Positions 26,648 to 36,075 of a stretch of DNA of 64,000 nucleotides are shown piece after piece. A program made the translations under genes and the position numbers. Numbering within the stretch: the stretch's first letter is position 1; every line of letters starts with the position of its first letter. The stretch is from NCBI RefSeq assembly GCF_004366795.1, contig NZ_SORF01000002.1, positions 141,886 through 205,885 of the forward strand, in the 5' to 3' direction. This DNA is from Alicyclobacillus sacchari (GTDB lineage Bacteria; Bacillota; Bacilli; Alicyclobacillales; Alicyclobacillaceae). The notes under the pieces were generated by a model. It was not told the DNA's origin. It did no database searches and saw only the letters and a list, made by a program, of their open reading frames with translations.

Positions 26648-26896
26648 GTGCCGACACTGATTTCATTCGGCGCCATTTACACGAATACGCCGCAGCAGAA
26701 TGCGGGCGTCTTCATCGGCGAAACCAACATCACCGGCTGGGACGCACATGCGAAGTCGAACAGCGGCCATGGTGCCGTGTTTGGTGCCGGAAATGCGCTC
26801 ATCGCCGGATTGAATTTCAATTTCGACGGTCTGGAGTTGATCGACGGCGTGATCATGGACCAAGATGTCAAACCGAGTTGGAGTGTGCAGTTGTGA
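26648..26896 (+). CDS. Spore germination protein, GerPA/GerPF type
   Basis: An 82-residue GerP protein with TPQQNAGVFIGETNITGWDAHAK, GHGAVFGAGN, NFNFDGLELIDGVI and DQDVKPSW, closely matching the family. The GTG start has GGGGAAGGGG upstream. Its stop overlaps the next start (TGATG), so the two are coupled. Confidence 0.85.
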   Translation: MPTLISFGAIYTNTPQQNAGVFIGETNITGWDAHAKSNSGHGAVFGAGNALIAGLNFNFDGLELIDGVIMDQDVKPSWSVQL

Positions 26897-27402
26897 TGAC
26901 GACGCCGAGAACGACCTGGCTGCCTGTGCAATTGCAGATTGACTCTGTGCAAAGTTCGTCGGCCGTTAACGTCGGTGGCCAGAATATCGTCTATGGTCTG
27001 AGTGCACATAGTAAATCGAACACGGGTTTTGGCGATCTGGGATCGCACAGCGTGATCGCATACAATAAGACCTTGCTCAATGACGCGGACGCCATCGATA
27101 CGCCGATTGACGATCGCGATGTGCATGTGTTGGCAGAGCACCATGCGGCTCCAATGGAAACGCACGTCGCTTTTCAAGGAATGAACATCAGCAGCATGCA
27201 GCAGAATGCCGGTGTTTTTGTCGGCGACAGCCGGATTACGGGATGGGATCAACATCAGAAGACGAACAAGGCCACAGGAGACGTGTATGGCGATCACAAC
27301 GAGGAAGTCTGCAATGTCAACATCAACTTTGACACCGATGTCATCGACGCCTTCATCCGCGATGACGATGTCAAGACGGGACTGTTCTCGCGCGCGGATT
27401 AG
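26896..27402 (+). CDS. Two-domain GerP fusion (GerPB/E-like + GerPA/F-like)
   Basis: A 168-residue protein built of two GerP halves. Residues 1 to about 75 resemble the GerPB/E type (LQIDSVQSSSAVNVGGQN, AHSKSNTGFGDLG, LLNDADAID). Residues from about 90 resemble the GerPA/F type (MQQNAGVFVGDSRITGWDQ, VYGDHN, NFDTDVIDAFIRDDDVKT). The two types are usually separate genes, so the fusion suggests they touch in the coat. Start choice: ATG at the TGATG overlap; an upstream TTG is also in frame. Confidence 0.8.
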   Translation: MTTPRTTWLPVQLQIDSVQSSSAVNVGGQNIVYGLSAHSKSNTGFGDLGSHSVIAYNKTLLNDADAIDTPIDDRDVHVLAEHHAAPMETHVAFQGMNISSMQQNAGVFVGDSRITGWDQHQKTNKATGDVYGDHNEEVCNVNINFDTDVIDAFIRDDDVKTGLFSRAD

Positions 27403-27465
27403 CGCCACCTGTCCAGCTACGACAGGAAAGGAAGGTTCAAGCATGTTATGTTGAATCGCAGAAGC

Positions 27466-27512
27466 AAGGGCTATCCCGTTGTCATGTGGGTGACTTTGGG
27501 ATAGCCCTTTTT
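27466..27512 (+). terminator. Terminator after the gerP cluster
   Basis: AAGGGCTATCCC pairs perfectly with GGGATAGCCCTT and is followed by TTT. The remaining 150 bases before the end of etfA hold nothing that I can identify. Confidence 0.85.
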
Positions 27513-27658
27513 GGTATGCATGCGAACGCACGCGGGTGAGATGGGGAACAGAGCGTCGGTGCCAGAGTTGTGAGAAACACCATCGGCCACACGACGGTGG
27601 AGGATAGGCCACTGTGCCGTCATCCAACGGCACAGTGGCGGCTGTGAAAAGAAGTTAT

Positions 27659-28645
27659 TTAGGAGCGAACCGCAGCGATCTTTTCCCGCAGCTTCGCCGT
27701 GAGTTTGGGGATGATTTCGAACAAGTCGCCGACTACGCCATAGTCAGCGATGTCGAAAATCGGCGCTTCGCCGTCCTTGTTGATGGCGATGATCAACTTC
27801 GATTGGCTCATGCCGGCCAGGTGCTGTATGGCACCGCTGATACCGCACGCGATATACACGTCCGGCGTGACCACCTTGCCGGTCTGGCCGATTTGCAGGC
27901 TATAGTCACAGTAGCCTGCATCGCAGGCAGCGCGCGAAGCACCCAAGGCCCCGTCAAGCAATTCAGCCAGTTCAGCGAGCGGCGCAAAGCCTTCCGCACT
28001 GCGCACGCCGCGGCCACCAGAGACGACCACTTTCGCCTCCGTGAGGTCTCGCGTGTCACCGCTCTTGCTCTGCACGTTGACCACCTGTGTGCGGATGGGG
28101 GCAGGATCGGCGTATGGGCGTTTGACAATGGGTGCCGCTGCACCAGTTTTGGCATCGGCCTGGAGGTTGTTCGGACGGATGGTCACGACCCAAGGCCCGG
28201 CGAGAAAACGCTTCGTTTCAAACGCCTTGCCAGCGTAGATCGGACGCTTGAAGGTAACTTCTGCGCCAGTTCCCTCGATTGCGACGACGTCGGAAACCTG
28301 ACCAGCATCGAGATGGCAGGCGATTTTGGGCGCGAGGTCGCGGCCGCTGGCCGTATGGCCAAGTATCACGACATCCGGCTTGACCTCGTCGACGACAGGT
28401 TGGACCGCGGCGAAGTAGCGCTCTGCGTCGTACGAGGCAAGTGTATCTGCGGCGACACACACGACTTGCGATTGGTCATGGTCCGCGAGTTGCTCCGCTG
28501 CGGCATCGACATGGCCGCCAACCAGCACGGAGACGATGTTGCCGCCGTCGCCGGCAAGTTGCCTGGCTGCCGCCAGAGCTTCAAGTGATACCTGGCGTAG
28601 CTTTTGATCCTTTTGCTCTGCGATGACAAGCACTGTTTTTCCCAT
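27659..28645 (-). CDS. etfA: Electron transfer flavoprotein alpha subunit
   Basis: EtfA carries FAD and passes electrons from acyl-CoA dehydrogenase towards the quinone pool. The 328-residue chain ends with the FAD domain GQTGKVVTPDVYIACGISG, IQHLAGMSQSKLIIAIN and APIFDIADYGVVGDL. It lies 24 bases after etfB in a fadR-etfB-etfA unit, divergent from the fad operon that provides its partner dehydrogenase. Confidence 0.96.
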   Translation of the reverse strand: MGKTVLVIAEQKDQKLRQVSLEALAAARQLAGDGGNIVSVLVGGHVDAAAEQLADHDQSQVVCVAADTLASYDAERYFAAVQPVVDEVKPDVVILGHTASGRDLAPKIACHLDAGQVSDVVAIEGTGAEVTFKRPIYAGKAFETKRFLAGPWVVTIRPNNLQADAKTGAAAPIVKRPYADPAPIRTQVVNVQSKSGDTRDLTEAKVVVSGGRGVRSAEGFAPLAELAELLDGALGASRAACDAGYCDYSLQIGQTGKVVTPDVYIACGISGAIQHLAGMSQSKLIIAINKDGEAPIFDIADYGVVGDLFEIIPKLTAKLREKIAAVRS

Positions 28646-28669
28646 GGCTGTTCTCCTCCTGTCGATGAT

Positions 28670-29443
28670 TCAGCGAGCGCCGGCCTGGCCGGTGGCTTGC
28701 AAAATGATGTCTGCGAGTTGTTCGGCTTGCGCTTCGACATCTCCACTCAGGCGTTGTCCTGCCTGGCGCTTCGGGGGCAAGGAGAGATCGGTACGCGCAA
28801 CACGCGGTGCAACGTCGTCCGGGGAAAGGCCGAGATCGGCCAAAGTGACGTTTGTGAGCGGTTTCTTTTTGGCTTTCATGATACCCGGCAGCGATGGGTA
28901 GCGCGGTTCGTTCAGCCCTTGTTGTGCCGTGAAGAGGGCCGGCAATTGCGCTTCTACGGTCTGTACGTCGCCATCCACCTCGCGCACACATGTTGCTTTG
29001 CCTCCGTCGATCGTCAACTGCGTGATGGCAGCGACATGCGGCAGTCCGAGCTGGTGCGCGACGCGGATGGCGACCTGGCCGGCGCCGTTGTCGATGGAAA
29101 AGTTACCTGCCAACAGGACGTCGAATTGGGTCTTGGCGAGATACGCACTGATAGCTTTCGCGATCGCGCGTTCATCTTGAAGCTCGGTACCATCGATCAG
29201 CACGGCTTCGTCAGCGCCCATCGCAAGTGCCGTGCGCAATGCCTGCGCGACATCGTCGTTGCCCACGCTGACGACGGTGACGGACGCGTCCTGTTGTTCC
29301 TTAAGGCGGACTGCTTCCTCCACCGCATATTCGTCGTAAGGATTGATAATCCACTTCACACCGTCTTCAGCGATCTTGCCATCGACCAGACGGATTCGCT
29401 CTTCCGTGTCAAATGTCTGTTTCATCAATACGATGACGTGCAT
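28670..29443 (-). CDS. etfB: Electron transfer flavoprotein beta subunit
   Basis: This 257-residue protein starts MHVIVLMKQTFDTEE and has INPYDEYAVEEAVRLKE, GADEAVLIDG and the AMP-binding DNGAGQVAIRVAHQLGLPHV. ATG at 29443 has AAAGGGGA upstream; in-frame codons before it would run into the fadR gene. It forms a heterodimer with EtfA. Confidence 0.96.
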   Translation of the reverse strand: MHVIVLMKQTFDTEERIRLVDGKIAEDGVKWIINPYDEYAVEEAVRLKEQQDASVTVVSVGNDDVAQALRTALAMGADEAVLIDGTELQDERAIAKAISAYLAKTQFDVLLAGNFSIDNGAGQVAIRVAHQLGLPHVAAITQLTIDGGKATCVREVDGDVQTVEAQLPALFTAQQGLNEPRYPSLPGIMKAKKKPLTNVTLADLGLSPDDVAPRVARTDLSLPPKRQAGQRLSGDVEAQAEQLADIILQATGQAGAR

Positions 29444-29469
29444 GTTGAAATCCCCTTTCGCAATAGGTG

Positions 29470-30066
29470 CTAGGCGCGCAGGCCCCGCAAGAAGAAATCG
29501 ACCGTCTTTTCGACTTGGTCTGACAACGAGTAGCGTCGGCCAGAAATCAGCCACGATGAGACGACCTCGTCCATCGCGCCGAACAACAACAGGCGTGTCA
29601 GCTTGACGTCCAAATCAGGCCGAAAGACGCCTTGTTCGATCCCGCGCACCAAGACATCTTCAATCAATTGAATATATGGCTTGAGTGCGTTGCTAATTTC
29701 TCGGTGCAAATCCAAGGAACTCTGACGCAGTTCAAGCTGCGTCACCTTCGCGAGATCGACATTCTTTTCAAGTTCTGTGAAGTGCAGCTCGCAGATTTTA
29801 CGGATGGCGTCGTCGGCGCGATCGTCTTCGTGGATGTGTTCGTGAAACATTCGCACCAGGTTGCCCAGCTTTTCACGAAACAGCGACACCAGAATGTCTT
29901 CTTTGCTCTTGAAGTACAAATAGATAGTGCCGTCAGCCACGCCTGCCTCGCGTGCGATTTTGGAAACCTGAGAGCCAAAATAACCGTATTCGGCAAAGAT
30001 TTTCAAGGCCGCACTGAGGATGGCATCGTACTTTTCGCGTTTTTTCTCTGCCAATCCACTTGTCAT
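29470..30066 (-). CDS. fadR: TetR-family fatty-acid regulator FadR
   Basis: A 198-residue TetR regulator with HTH AEYGYFGSQVSKIAREAG-VADGTIYLYFKSKEDIL in the first 60 residues. It matches Bacillus FadR (YsiA), which represses beta-oxidation genes and is released by long-chain acyl-CoA. The match is supported by the operon fadR-etfB-etfA, as in Bacillus, and by the palindromic FadR site in front of it. Confidence 0.93.
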   Translation of the reverse strand: MTSGLAEKKREKYDAILSAALKIFAEYGYFGSQVSKIAREAGVADGTIYLYFKSKEDILVSLFREKLGNLVRMFHEHIHEDDRADDAIRKICELHFTELEKNVDLAKVTQLELRQSSLDLHREISNALKPYIQLIEDVLVRGIEQGVFRPDLDVKLTRLLLFGAMDEVVSSWLISGRRYSLSDQVEKTVDFFLRGLRA

Positions 30067-30101
30067 GCATTCACCTCGGTGCTAATATCTTTGTCAAAGA
30101 A

Positions 30102-30119
30102 TGAATGAATGCTCATTCA
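30102..30119. promoter_or_regulatory. FadR operator
   Basis: TGAATGAATGCTCATTCA has perfect 7-base arms and matches the Bacillus FadR consensus TGAATGAnTAnTCATTCA. It sits between the divergent fadR-etfB-etfA and fadF-fadD units, 36 bases from fadR, so one site probably controls both. Confidence 0.85.
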
Positions 30120-30254
30120 TTTTTGTACCCTCATAGTAAATGCCGCGGACGTGAATGTCAATTCCCGCAAACAGTGCTTTGTCTTAGCGCTGAAAGCGAT
30201 TGCGGACAAGTCCTTTGTGGCATGGATGTACAGGCTTTTTCGAGGAAGGATGTG

Positions 30255-32429
30255 ATGGACATGATGATAGCTGTCAATGATATCGCTTTCGCGTTGGTTG
30301 TGGCCTACGCATTGTACTTGTTTGGCATCGTTGTCTACCGACGCTATCAATACTTGTCGCTGGGCAAACCGGTGGCCATCGACGCGCGCTCGGGTATGGG
30401 CGGCTTTGTCGCGCAGGTATTTGGTCAAAAGAAGTTGTTTAAAGACGCGAAAAGCGGAACGATGCACTTTGTTATGTTTTATGGCTTCATCATTCTTCAG
30501 TTTGGTGCGCTGGATCTCATCGCGAAGGGACTCACCAGGGGAGAACACATTCCGTATCCCGCTTACGAATCGTTCTCGTTCTGCCAGGAATGTGTCGCGA
30601 TTCTCATCCTGATCGCAACCGGCTATGCGGCTTATCGCCGTTACGGAGAACGCTTGAAGCGACTGAAGCGCGGTTTTAAGCCAAGCATCGTGTTGCTTCT
30701 CATCGCAGGTTTGATGGTCTGCGTTCTACTCGACCTATCATTTGAGCGCGTCTGGCATCATGAAGCTGCTTCTTGGTATGGCCCCATCTCGTCGCTGTTG
30801 GCGAGTGCTTTTTCTGGAATCGGTACGACGGCGGCGGAAACTTGCTTCTACGTGTTCTGGTGGTTGCATCTCTGTATTCTTTTGACATTCCTGATTTATG
30901 TTCCGCAGTCTAAGCATTTTCACCTGATGGTTGCGCCCATCAACGTCCTGTTGCGACGCAAACATCCGCCTGGGCGTCTGCGTTCGCTCGATCTCGAAGA
31001 CGAAAATGCGGAGTCGTTTGGCGTTGGTCAAATTGAAGATTTCAATCGCAAGCAGATGCTCGACTTCTTCGCCTGTGTCGAGTGCGGGCGTTGCACCAAT
31101 GTCTGTCCGGCATCCAACACAGGGAAACCGCTGTCGCCTATGCACCTGATCGTCAAGATGCGCGATCACTTGCTTGAAAAGGGCGCCGCTGCAACCCATA
31201 CGAAGGCGTATGAGCCAGCCTATCTGCTGCCGCAGCACGATGGTTCGGCACACAAAATGGCTGCAGGTGGCGAGGATATCGATTTCCCAAGCGATGCCTT
31301 GGTCGACATCGAGCCCACGCTTCACTGGCAAAAGGAAGCCTGGGCGTTGCAGGAAGCAGATGTTTCCGCGTTGAGCCTCATTGGCGACGTCATTACCGAA
31401 GATGAGATTTGGGCTTGCACGACATGCCGAAATTGCGAGGATCAATGTCCAGTCGACAACGAACACGTCGACAAGATTATCGACCTGCGCCGATATCTAG
31501 TTTTGATGGAAGGAAGCATGCCAAACGAGGCAAAGCGCGCGATGCAAAACATCGAGCGTCAGGGGAATCCCTGGGGGCTGAGTCGCAATGAGCGCAGCCA
31601 TTGGACGAATGGGCTCGATGTTCCCGTGCCGACGGTCCATGAGAATCCAGATTTTGAATACCTTCTGTTCGTCGGCTCGATGGGCTCATACGATCGCCGC
31701 GTGCGCAAGGTTACGCATGCCTTTGTGCGCCTGTTACACGAAGCTGGTGTCAACTTCGCCATCTTGGGTGACGAAGAAAACGGTTCGGGTGATACGCCGC
31801 GACGCCTTGGCAACGAAATGCTGTTTCAGCAGCTTGCCATGGAAAACATCGCGACGTTTCAACAATATGGCGTGCGCAAGATTGTCACCGCATGCCCACA
31901 CACATTTAACACTTTGAAAAACGAGTATCCCGAATTCGGGATGGAGGGAGTTGAAGTTTACCACCATACGCAATTGCTTGCCGAATTAGTCAAACAAGGG
32001 AAGTTGCGTCCGACGCATCGCTTGCAAGAGCGGGTGGTCTATCATGACGCCTGCTACCTCGGCCGCTATAATGGTGTGTTCGATGCGCCGCGGGAGATTT
32101 TAGAAGCCATTCCCGGTGTCGAGTTGGTCGAGATGGAACGCAACCGTGAGAATGCAATGTGCTGCGGCGCCGGTGGCGGCCGCATGTGGATGGAGGAGAC
32201 CAAGGGCAAGCGAATCAATTTAGCTCGCACGCAACAGGCCCTGTCGGTCCATCCAACTGTCATCGGAAGTGCTTGCCCGTACTGCTTGACCATGATGGAA
32301 GACGGGACGAAGCTCACCGAGACAGATGACACCGTGAAGGCGCGCGACGTCGCAGAACTTCTGGCCGCATCCGTATTTGCTGAGGATGTCCGGCAGAACA
32401 AGGAAGACGAGGAGGTAGGAGCTCGATGA
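30255..32429 (+). CDS. fadF: Iron-sulfur oxidoreductase FadF (heterodisulfide reductase-like)
   Basis: A membrane-bound 724-residue protein likely to transfer electrons from ETF to the respiratory chain. N-terminal membrane helices (about residues 1-230) resemble a NarI-type cytochrome module. Then come two 4Fe-4S motifs (CVECGRCTNVCP and CTTCRNCEDQCP) and two cysteine-rich CCG domains (ending NAMCCGAGGGRMW and ACPYCLTMM). The start codons ATG at 30255, 30261 and 30264 all follow AGGAAGG; 30255 is used. It heads the fad operon and overlaps fadN by four bases. Confidence 0.92.
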   Translation: MDMMIAVNDIAFALVVAYALYLFGIVVYRRYQYLSLGKPVAIDARSGMGGFVAQVFGQKKLFKDAKSGTMHFVMFYGFIILQFGALDLIAKGLTRGEHIPYPAYESFSFCQECVAILILIATGYAAYRRYGERLKRLKRGFKPSIVLLLIAGLMVCVLLDLSFERVWHHEAASWYGPISSLLASAFSGIGTTAAETCFYVFWWLHLCILLTFLIYVPQSKHFHLMVAPINVLLRRKHPPGRLRSLDLEDENAESFGVGQIEDFNRKQMLDFFACVECGRCTNVCPASNTGKPLSPMHLIVKMRDHLLEKGAAATHTKAYEPAYLLPQHDGSAHKMAAGGEDIDFPSDALVDIEPTLHWQKEAWALQEADVSALSLIGDVITEDEIWACTTCRNCEDQCPVDNEHVDKIIDLRRYLVLMEGSMPNEAKRAMQNIERQGNPWGLSRNERSHWTNGLDVPVPTVHENPDFEYLLFVGSMGSYDRRVRKVTHAFVRLLHEAGVNFAILGDEENGSGDTPRRLGNEMLFQQLAMENIATFQQYGVRKIVTACPHTFNTLKNEYPEFGMEGVEVYHHTQLLAELVKQGKLRPTHRLQERVVYHDACYLGRYNGVFDAPREILEAIPGVELVEMERNRENAMCCGAGGGRMWMEETKGKRINLARTQQALSVHPTVIGSACPYCLTMMEDGTKLTETDDTVKARDVAELLAASVFAEDVRQNKEDEEVGAR

Positions 32430-34819
32430 GACACATTCGCAAAGCTGCCGTGATCGGCTCTGGCGTAATGGGTGCCGCAATCGCGGCACACTTGGCCAAC
32501 GTCGGAATTCCGTGTTTGTTGCTGGACTTGGTTCCGACTTCGCTCACGGAGGAAGAGAAGCGTCGCGGCTTGACGCTCGACCATCCAGCCGTGCGCAATC
32601 GCTTGGCGACACAGGCCATCGCAAGATTGCATAAAGCGAGCCCGGCTCCGCTCTATCGCGCGGAGTTCGCACAACGTATTCAACCAGGCAACCTGGAGGA
32701 TGATCTCCACAAAATTGCGGAGGTCGATTGGGTCATCGAGGTAATTGTCGAAAGCCTTGAGCCAAAGCGGCAGTTGCTTGAGCGTATCGAGCAATATTGG
32801 CGACCTGGCACGATTGTCAGTTCCAACACGTCGGGCATCTCGATCAACGAGATGGTCGCTGGTCGCAGTGAAGCGTTCCGGCGAAGCTTCCTTGGAACGC
32901 ACTTCTTTAACCCACCGCGGTATATGAAGCTGCTCGAGGTGATTCCGGGCGCCGACACGGAACCAGAACTCGTGGACTTTATGGCTGATTTTGCGACCCG
33001 GCGGCTCGGCAAGGGCGTCGTGATCGCGAAAGACACGCCGAACTTTATCGCCAACCGGATTGGCACATACGGATTGCTGGTAACATTCGAAGAAATGCAA
33101 AAGGGTGGCTTCTCTATCGAGGAAGTGGATGCCGTGACGGGGCCAGCACTTGGCCGTCCGCGCAGCGCGACCTTCCGGACGCTCGATTTGGTCGGTATCG
33201 ACACGTTTGTCCATGTGGCGTACAACGTCCACGCTCACGTCTCGGATCCGGTAGAGCAACAGGCGTTTGTCGTACCAGACGCGATCCGCACGATGGTAGA
33301 GCGCGGTTGGCTGGGCGAGAAGTCGGGGCAAGGCTTCTACAAGAAGGTGAAAGAAGGCGGATCGAGTCGCATCTTATCGCTGGACCTGGCGACCATGGAA
33401 TATCGCGATCAGGTGAAGGTCAAGTCGGTGTCGCTCGATGCGGCAAAGGCAGCCAAAGGCGGTAAGGCAAAGGCCCAGGCAATACTTGCAGGCAAAGACA
33501 AGTACGCACAACTGGCGTGGGATATCGTCAAGCGGGTGTTGGTCTACTCCGCCGAGAAAATGGGTGAAATTGCCGATTCGCCGCAGGACGTGGATGCCGC
33601 GATGCGTTGGGGCTTCAATTGGGATCTCGGGCCGTTTGAGTTGTGGGATGCAATCGGCCTTATCCCTGCGGCTGAACGGATGCGGGCAGACGGATTGACA
33701 CTGCCTGCTTGGGTCGATGCATGGATCGCCGCGGGGCACACGGCGTTCTACGAAGAGCGCGAAGGCACCGTCTATATGCCTGTTGCCGGTGCGGCGAAAC
33801 CTGTACAAGTGCCTGCCGGTGTCATCGATCTCGCGGCGTGCAAACAGGCTGGGCGCGTGATTCAGCAGAACACTGGCGCGAGCCTCGTCGACCTTGGTGA
33901 CGGTGTGGCATGTCTCGAGTTTCACTCGCAGAACAACGCGATTGGCCCGGATATTTTGGCGATGATCGAGCAAAGTGTCGGCATTGTCGAACGGGATTTT
34001 CGAGGCATGGTGATTGCCAATGAGGGACGCAACTTCTGCGTTGGCGCCAATTTGATGTTGATGCTGATGGCCGCGCAAGAAGGCGACTGGGACGAAATCG
34101 ACCTGTCTGTGCGCATGTTCCACAAGGCGATGCTGACGCTTCGCTATTCGGCGGTTCCTGTCGTCGCGGCGCCGCATCGGATGACCCTTGGCGGCGGCGT
34201 CGAAGTTTGTCTCGCTTCGTCTCGCGTGCTTCCGTCCGCTGAGACATATTTCGGGCTCGTCGAAGTGGGTGTTGGCCTTATCCCAGCAGGGGGTGGGTGC
34301 AAAGAAACGGCCCTTCGCCTGTCCGAGTCGGTCGCCGCAGATGAGGATTTGGCGCCGCATCTCGCGCGGATGTTCCAGACCATTGGCACGGCCAAAGTCT
34401 CAACCAGCGGTGACGACGCCTTGGCTATGGGTTGGCTGCGTGCGACGGATCGGGTGATTGTCAACGATGACCTGCGAATTTCCGCGGCCAAAGCAGAGGT
34501 TCTCCGCATGGCGGAATTGGGTTATACGCCTCCTGCGCGCGACGCACGCATTCGCGTGGCTGGTGTCGACGGCAAAGCGGTGTTGCAAATGGCGGCTCGT
34601 GGCATGTGGCAAAGCGGTTACATGTCCGATCACGATTTGCTCATCGTAAACAAGTTGGCGCATGTGTTGGCAGGCGGGGACGTGCCGGCAGGCTCACTCG
34701 TCAGCGAATCGTATTTGCTCGATCTCGAGCGCGAAGCGTTTGTCAGCCTGTGTGGTGAGCCAAAAACCCAGGAGCGCATGCAGTACATGCTCGCGAAGGG
34801 GAAGCCGCTGCGCAACTGA
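32426..34819 (+). CDS. fadN: 3-hydroxyacyl-CoA dehydrogenase / enoyl-CoA hydratase FadN
   Basis: The 797-residue beta-oxidation enzyme has an N-terminal NAD-binding dehydrogenase part (GSGVMGAAIAAHLAN, STNTSGISINEM, GTHFFNPPRYM) and a C-terminal crotonase part (GMVIANEGRNFCVGANL, MTLGGGVEVCLASSR, VEVGVGLIPAGGG). This order is the reverse of E. coli FadB and matches Bacillus FadN. Its ATG overlaps the fadF stop. Confidence 0.96.
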   Translation: MRHIRKAAVIGSGVMGAAIAAHLANVGIPCLLLDLVPTSLTEEEKRRGLTLDHPAVRNRLATQAIARLHKASPAPLYRAEFAQRIQPGNLEDDLHKIAEVDWVIEVIVESLEPKRQLLERIEQYWRPGTIVSSNTSGISINEMVAGRSEAFRRSFLGTHFFNPPRYMKLLEVIPGADTEPELVDFMADFATRRLGKGVVIAKDTPNFIANRIGTYGLLVTFEEMQKGGFSIEEVDAVTGPALGRPRSATFRTLDLVGIDTFVHVAYNVHAHVSDPVEQQAFVVPDAIRTMVERGWLGEKSGQGFYKKVKEGGSSRILSLDLATMEYRDQVKVKSVSLDAAKAAKGGKAKAQAILAGKDKYAQLAWDIVKRVLVYSAEKMGEIADSPQDVDAAMRWGFNWDLGPFELWDAIGLIPAAERMRADGLTLPAWVDAWIAAGHTAFYEEREGTVYMPVAGAAKPVQVPAGVIDLAACKQAGRVIQQNTGASLVDLGDGVACLEFHSQNNAIGPDILAMIEQSVGIVERDFRGMVIANEGRNFCVGANLMLMLMAAQEGDWDEIDLSVRMFHKAMLTLRYSAVPVVAAPHRMTLGGGVEVCLASSRVLPSAETYFGLVEVGVGLIPAGGGCKETALRLSESVAADEDLAPHLARMFQTIGTAKVSTSGDDALAMGWLRATDRVIVNDDLRISAAKAEVLRMAELGYTPPARDARIRVAGVDGKAVLQMAARGMWQSGYMSDHDLLIVNKLAHVLAGGDVPAGSLVSESYLLDLEREAFVSLCGEPKTQERMQYMLAKGKPLRN

Positions 34820-34841
34820 TGACAAAAGGAGAGTGACAGAT

Positions 34842-36026
34842 ATGCGGGAAGCAGTGATTGTTTCCGTTGCGAGAACGCCGGTTGGCAAGGCGAAGCGCGG
34901 TCTGTTCGCGCACACGCGCGTTGAAGACTTAGGCAAAGTGGCCATTCAGGCTGCGTTGTCGCGGGCGCCCGGGCTCGATCCGGCAGAGGTCGAGGATGTC
35001 GTGATCGGCTGCGCGATGCCAGAGGGCGAGCAAGGCCTCAATGTCGCGCGCATCATTTCCCTGTACAGCGGTTTGCCACAGTCTGTGCCTGCGGTAACCG
35101 TCAATCGCTTCTGCTCTTCCGGGTTGCAGGCCATTGCCCAGGCGGCAGAAAGAGTCATGCTTGGCCATGCAGAAGTCGCCATTGGCGGCGGTGTAGAGAG
35201 CATGAGTCATGTCCCGATGACCGGATTCAAGCCGGCACCGCACCCTGGCATTCTTGCTGAGATGCCTGACGTATACATTGCGATGGGTCATACGGCGGAA
35301 AACGTCGCTCGCCGCTTCGGGGTCAGCCGCGACGATCAAGACGAGTTTGCCTATCAGAGTCACCAAAAGGCGTATGCTGCACAGCAGGCTGGCAAGTTCG
35401 AGGATGAAATCGCACCGGTCGACACAAAAGTGTATGGCATCGACGATGCAGGTCGCCCATGGTCGCGCGACGTCCATGTCACACAAGATGAGGGCGTACG
35501 CAAGGACACGTCGCCAGAGGCCCTGGCATCGTTGCGGCCGGCCTTTGCACGCGGCGGCAGTGTGACCGCGGGCAACTCGTCGCAGATGAGCGATGGCGCG
35601 GCCGCGGCTGTCATCATGAGCGCCGAGCGCGCACAGGCACTCGGGTTGAAGCCGCTCGCGACATTCCGCAGCTTTGCGGTGACCGGTTGCGACCCAGCGG
35701 TCATGGGAATTGGCCCTGTGGGCGCCATACCGAAGGCATTGAAAATTGCCGGGATCTCGCTCGCCGATGTCGATCTCTTCGAAATTAACGAGGCATTCGC
35801 TGCGCAATGTGTGCAAGTCATGCGTGCGCTTGAAATCGATCCTGCAAAAGTGAATGTCAACGGCGGCGCGATCGCGCTGGGACATCCACTTGGCTGCACG
35901 GGCGCGAAACTGACAGCGACGCTCGTTCACGAACTGCGCCGGCGCGGTGGCGGCTATGGCGTCGTGTCGATGTGTATTGGCGGCGGCATGGGCGCGGCCG
36001 GCGTATTCGAGGTACACCCCGAGTAA
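34842..36026 (+). CDS. fadA: Acetyl-CoA acyltransferase (3-ketoacyl-CoA thiolase) FadA
   Basis: A 394-residue thiolase for the last beta-oxidation step. The nucleophilic cysteine is in NRFCSSGLQAIAQA, the catalytic histidine in GGAIALGHPLGCTG, and the second cysteine in SMCIGGGMGAAG. ATG at 34842 follows AAAGGAG and fits the usual start MREAVIVSVARTPVG. It lies 22 bases after fadN. Confidence 0.96.
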   Translation: MREAVIVSVARTPVGKAKRGLFAHTRVEDLGKVAIQAALSRAPGLDPAEVEDVVIGCAMPEGEQGLNVARIISLYSGLPQSVPAVTVNRFCSSGLQAIAQAAERVMLGHAEVAIGGGVESMSHVPMTGFKPAPHPGILAEMPDVYIAMGHTAENVARRFGVSRDDQDEFAYQSHQKAYAAQQAGKFEDEIAPVDTKVYGIDDAGRPWSRDVHVTQDEGVRKDTSPEALASLRPAFARGGSVTAGNSSQMSDGAAAAVIMSAERAQALGLKPLATFRSFAVTGCDPAVMGIGPVGAIPKALKIAGISLADVDLFEINEAFAAQCVQVMRALEIDPAKVNVNGGAIALGHPLGCTGAKLTATLVHELRRRGGGYGVVSMCIGGGMGAAGVFEVHPE

Positions 36027-36075
36027 GGCAGGGTGGAAACTTCCATTATGCACCGTATAAAGGAGAGGGTTTACG

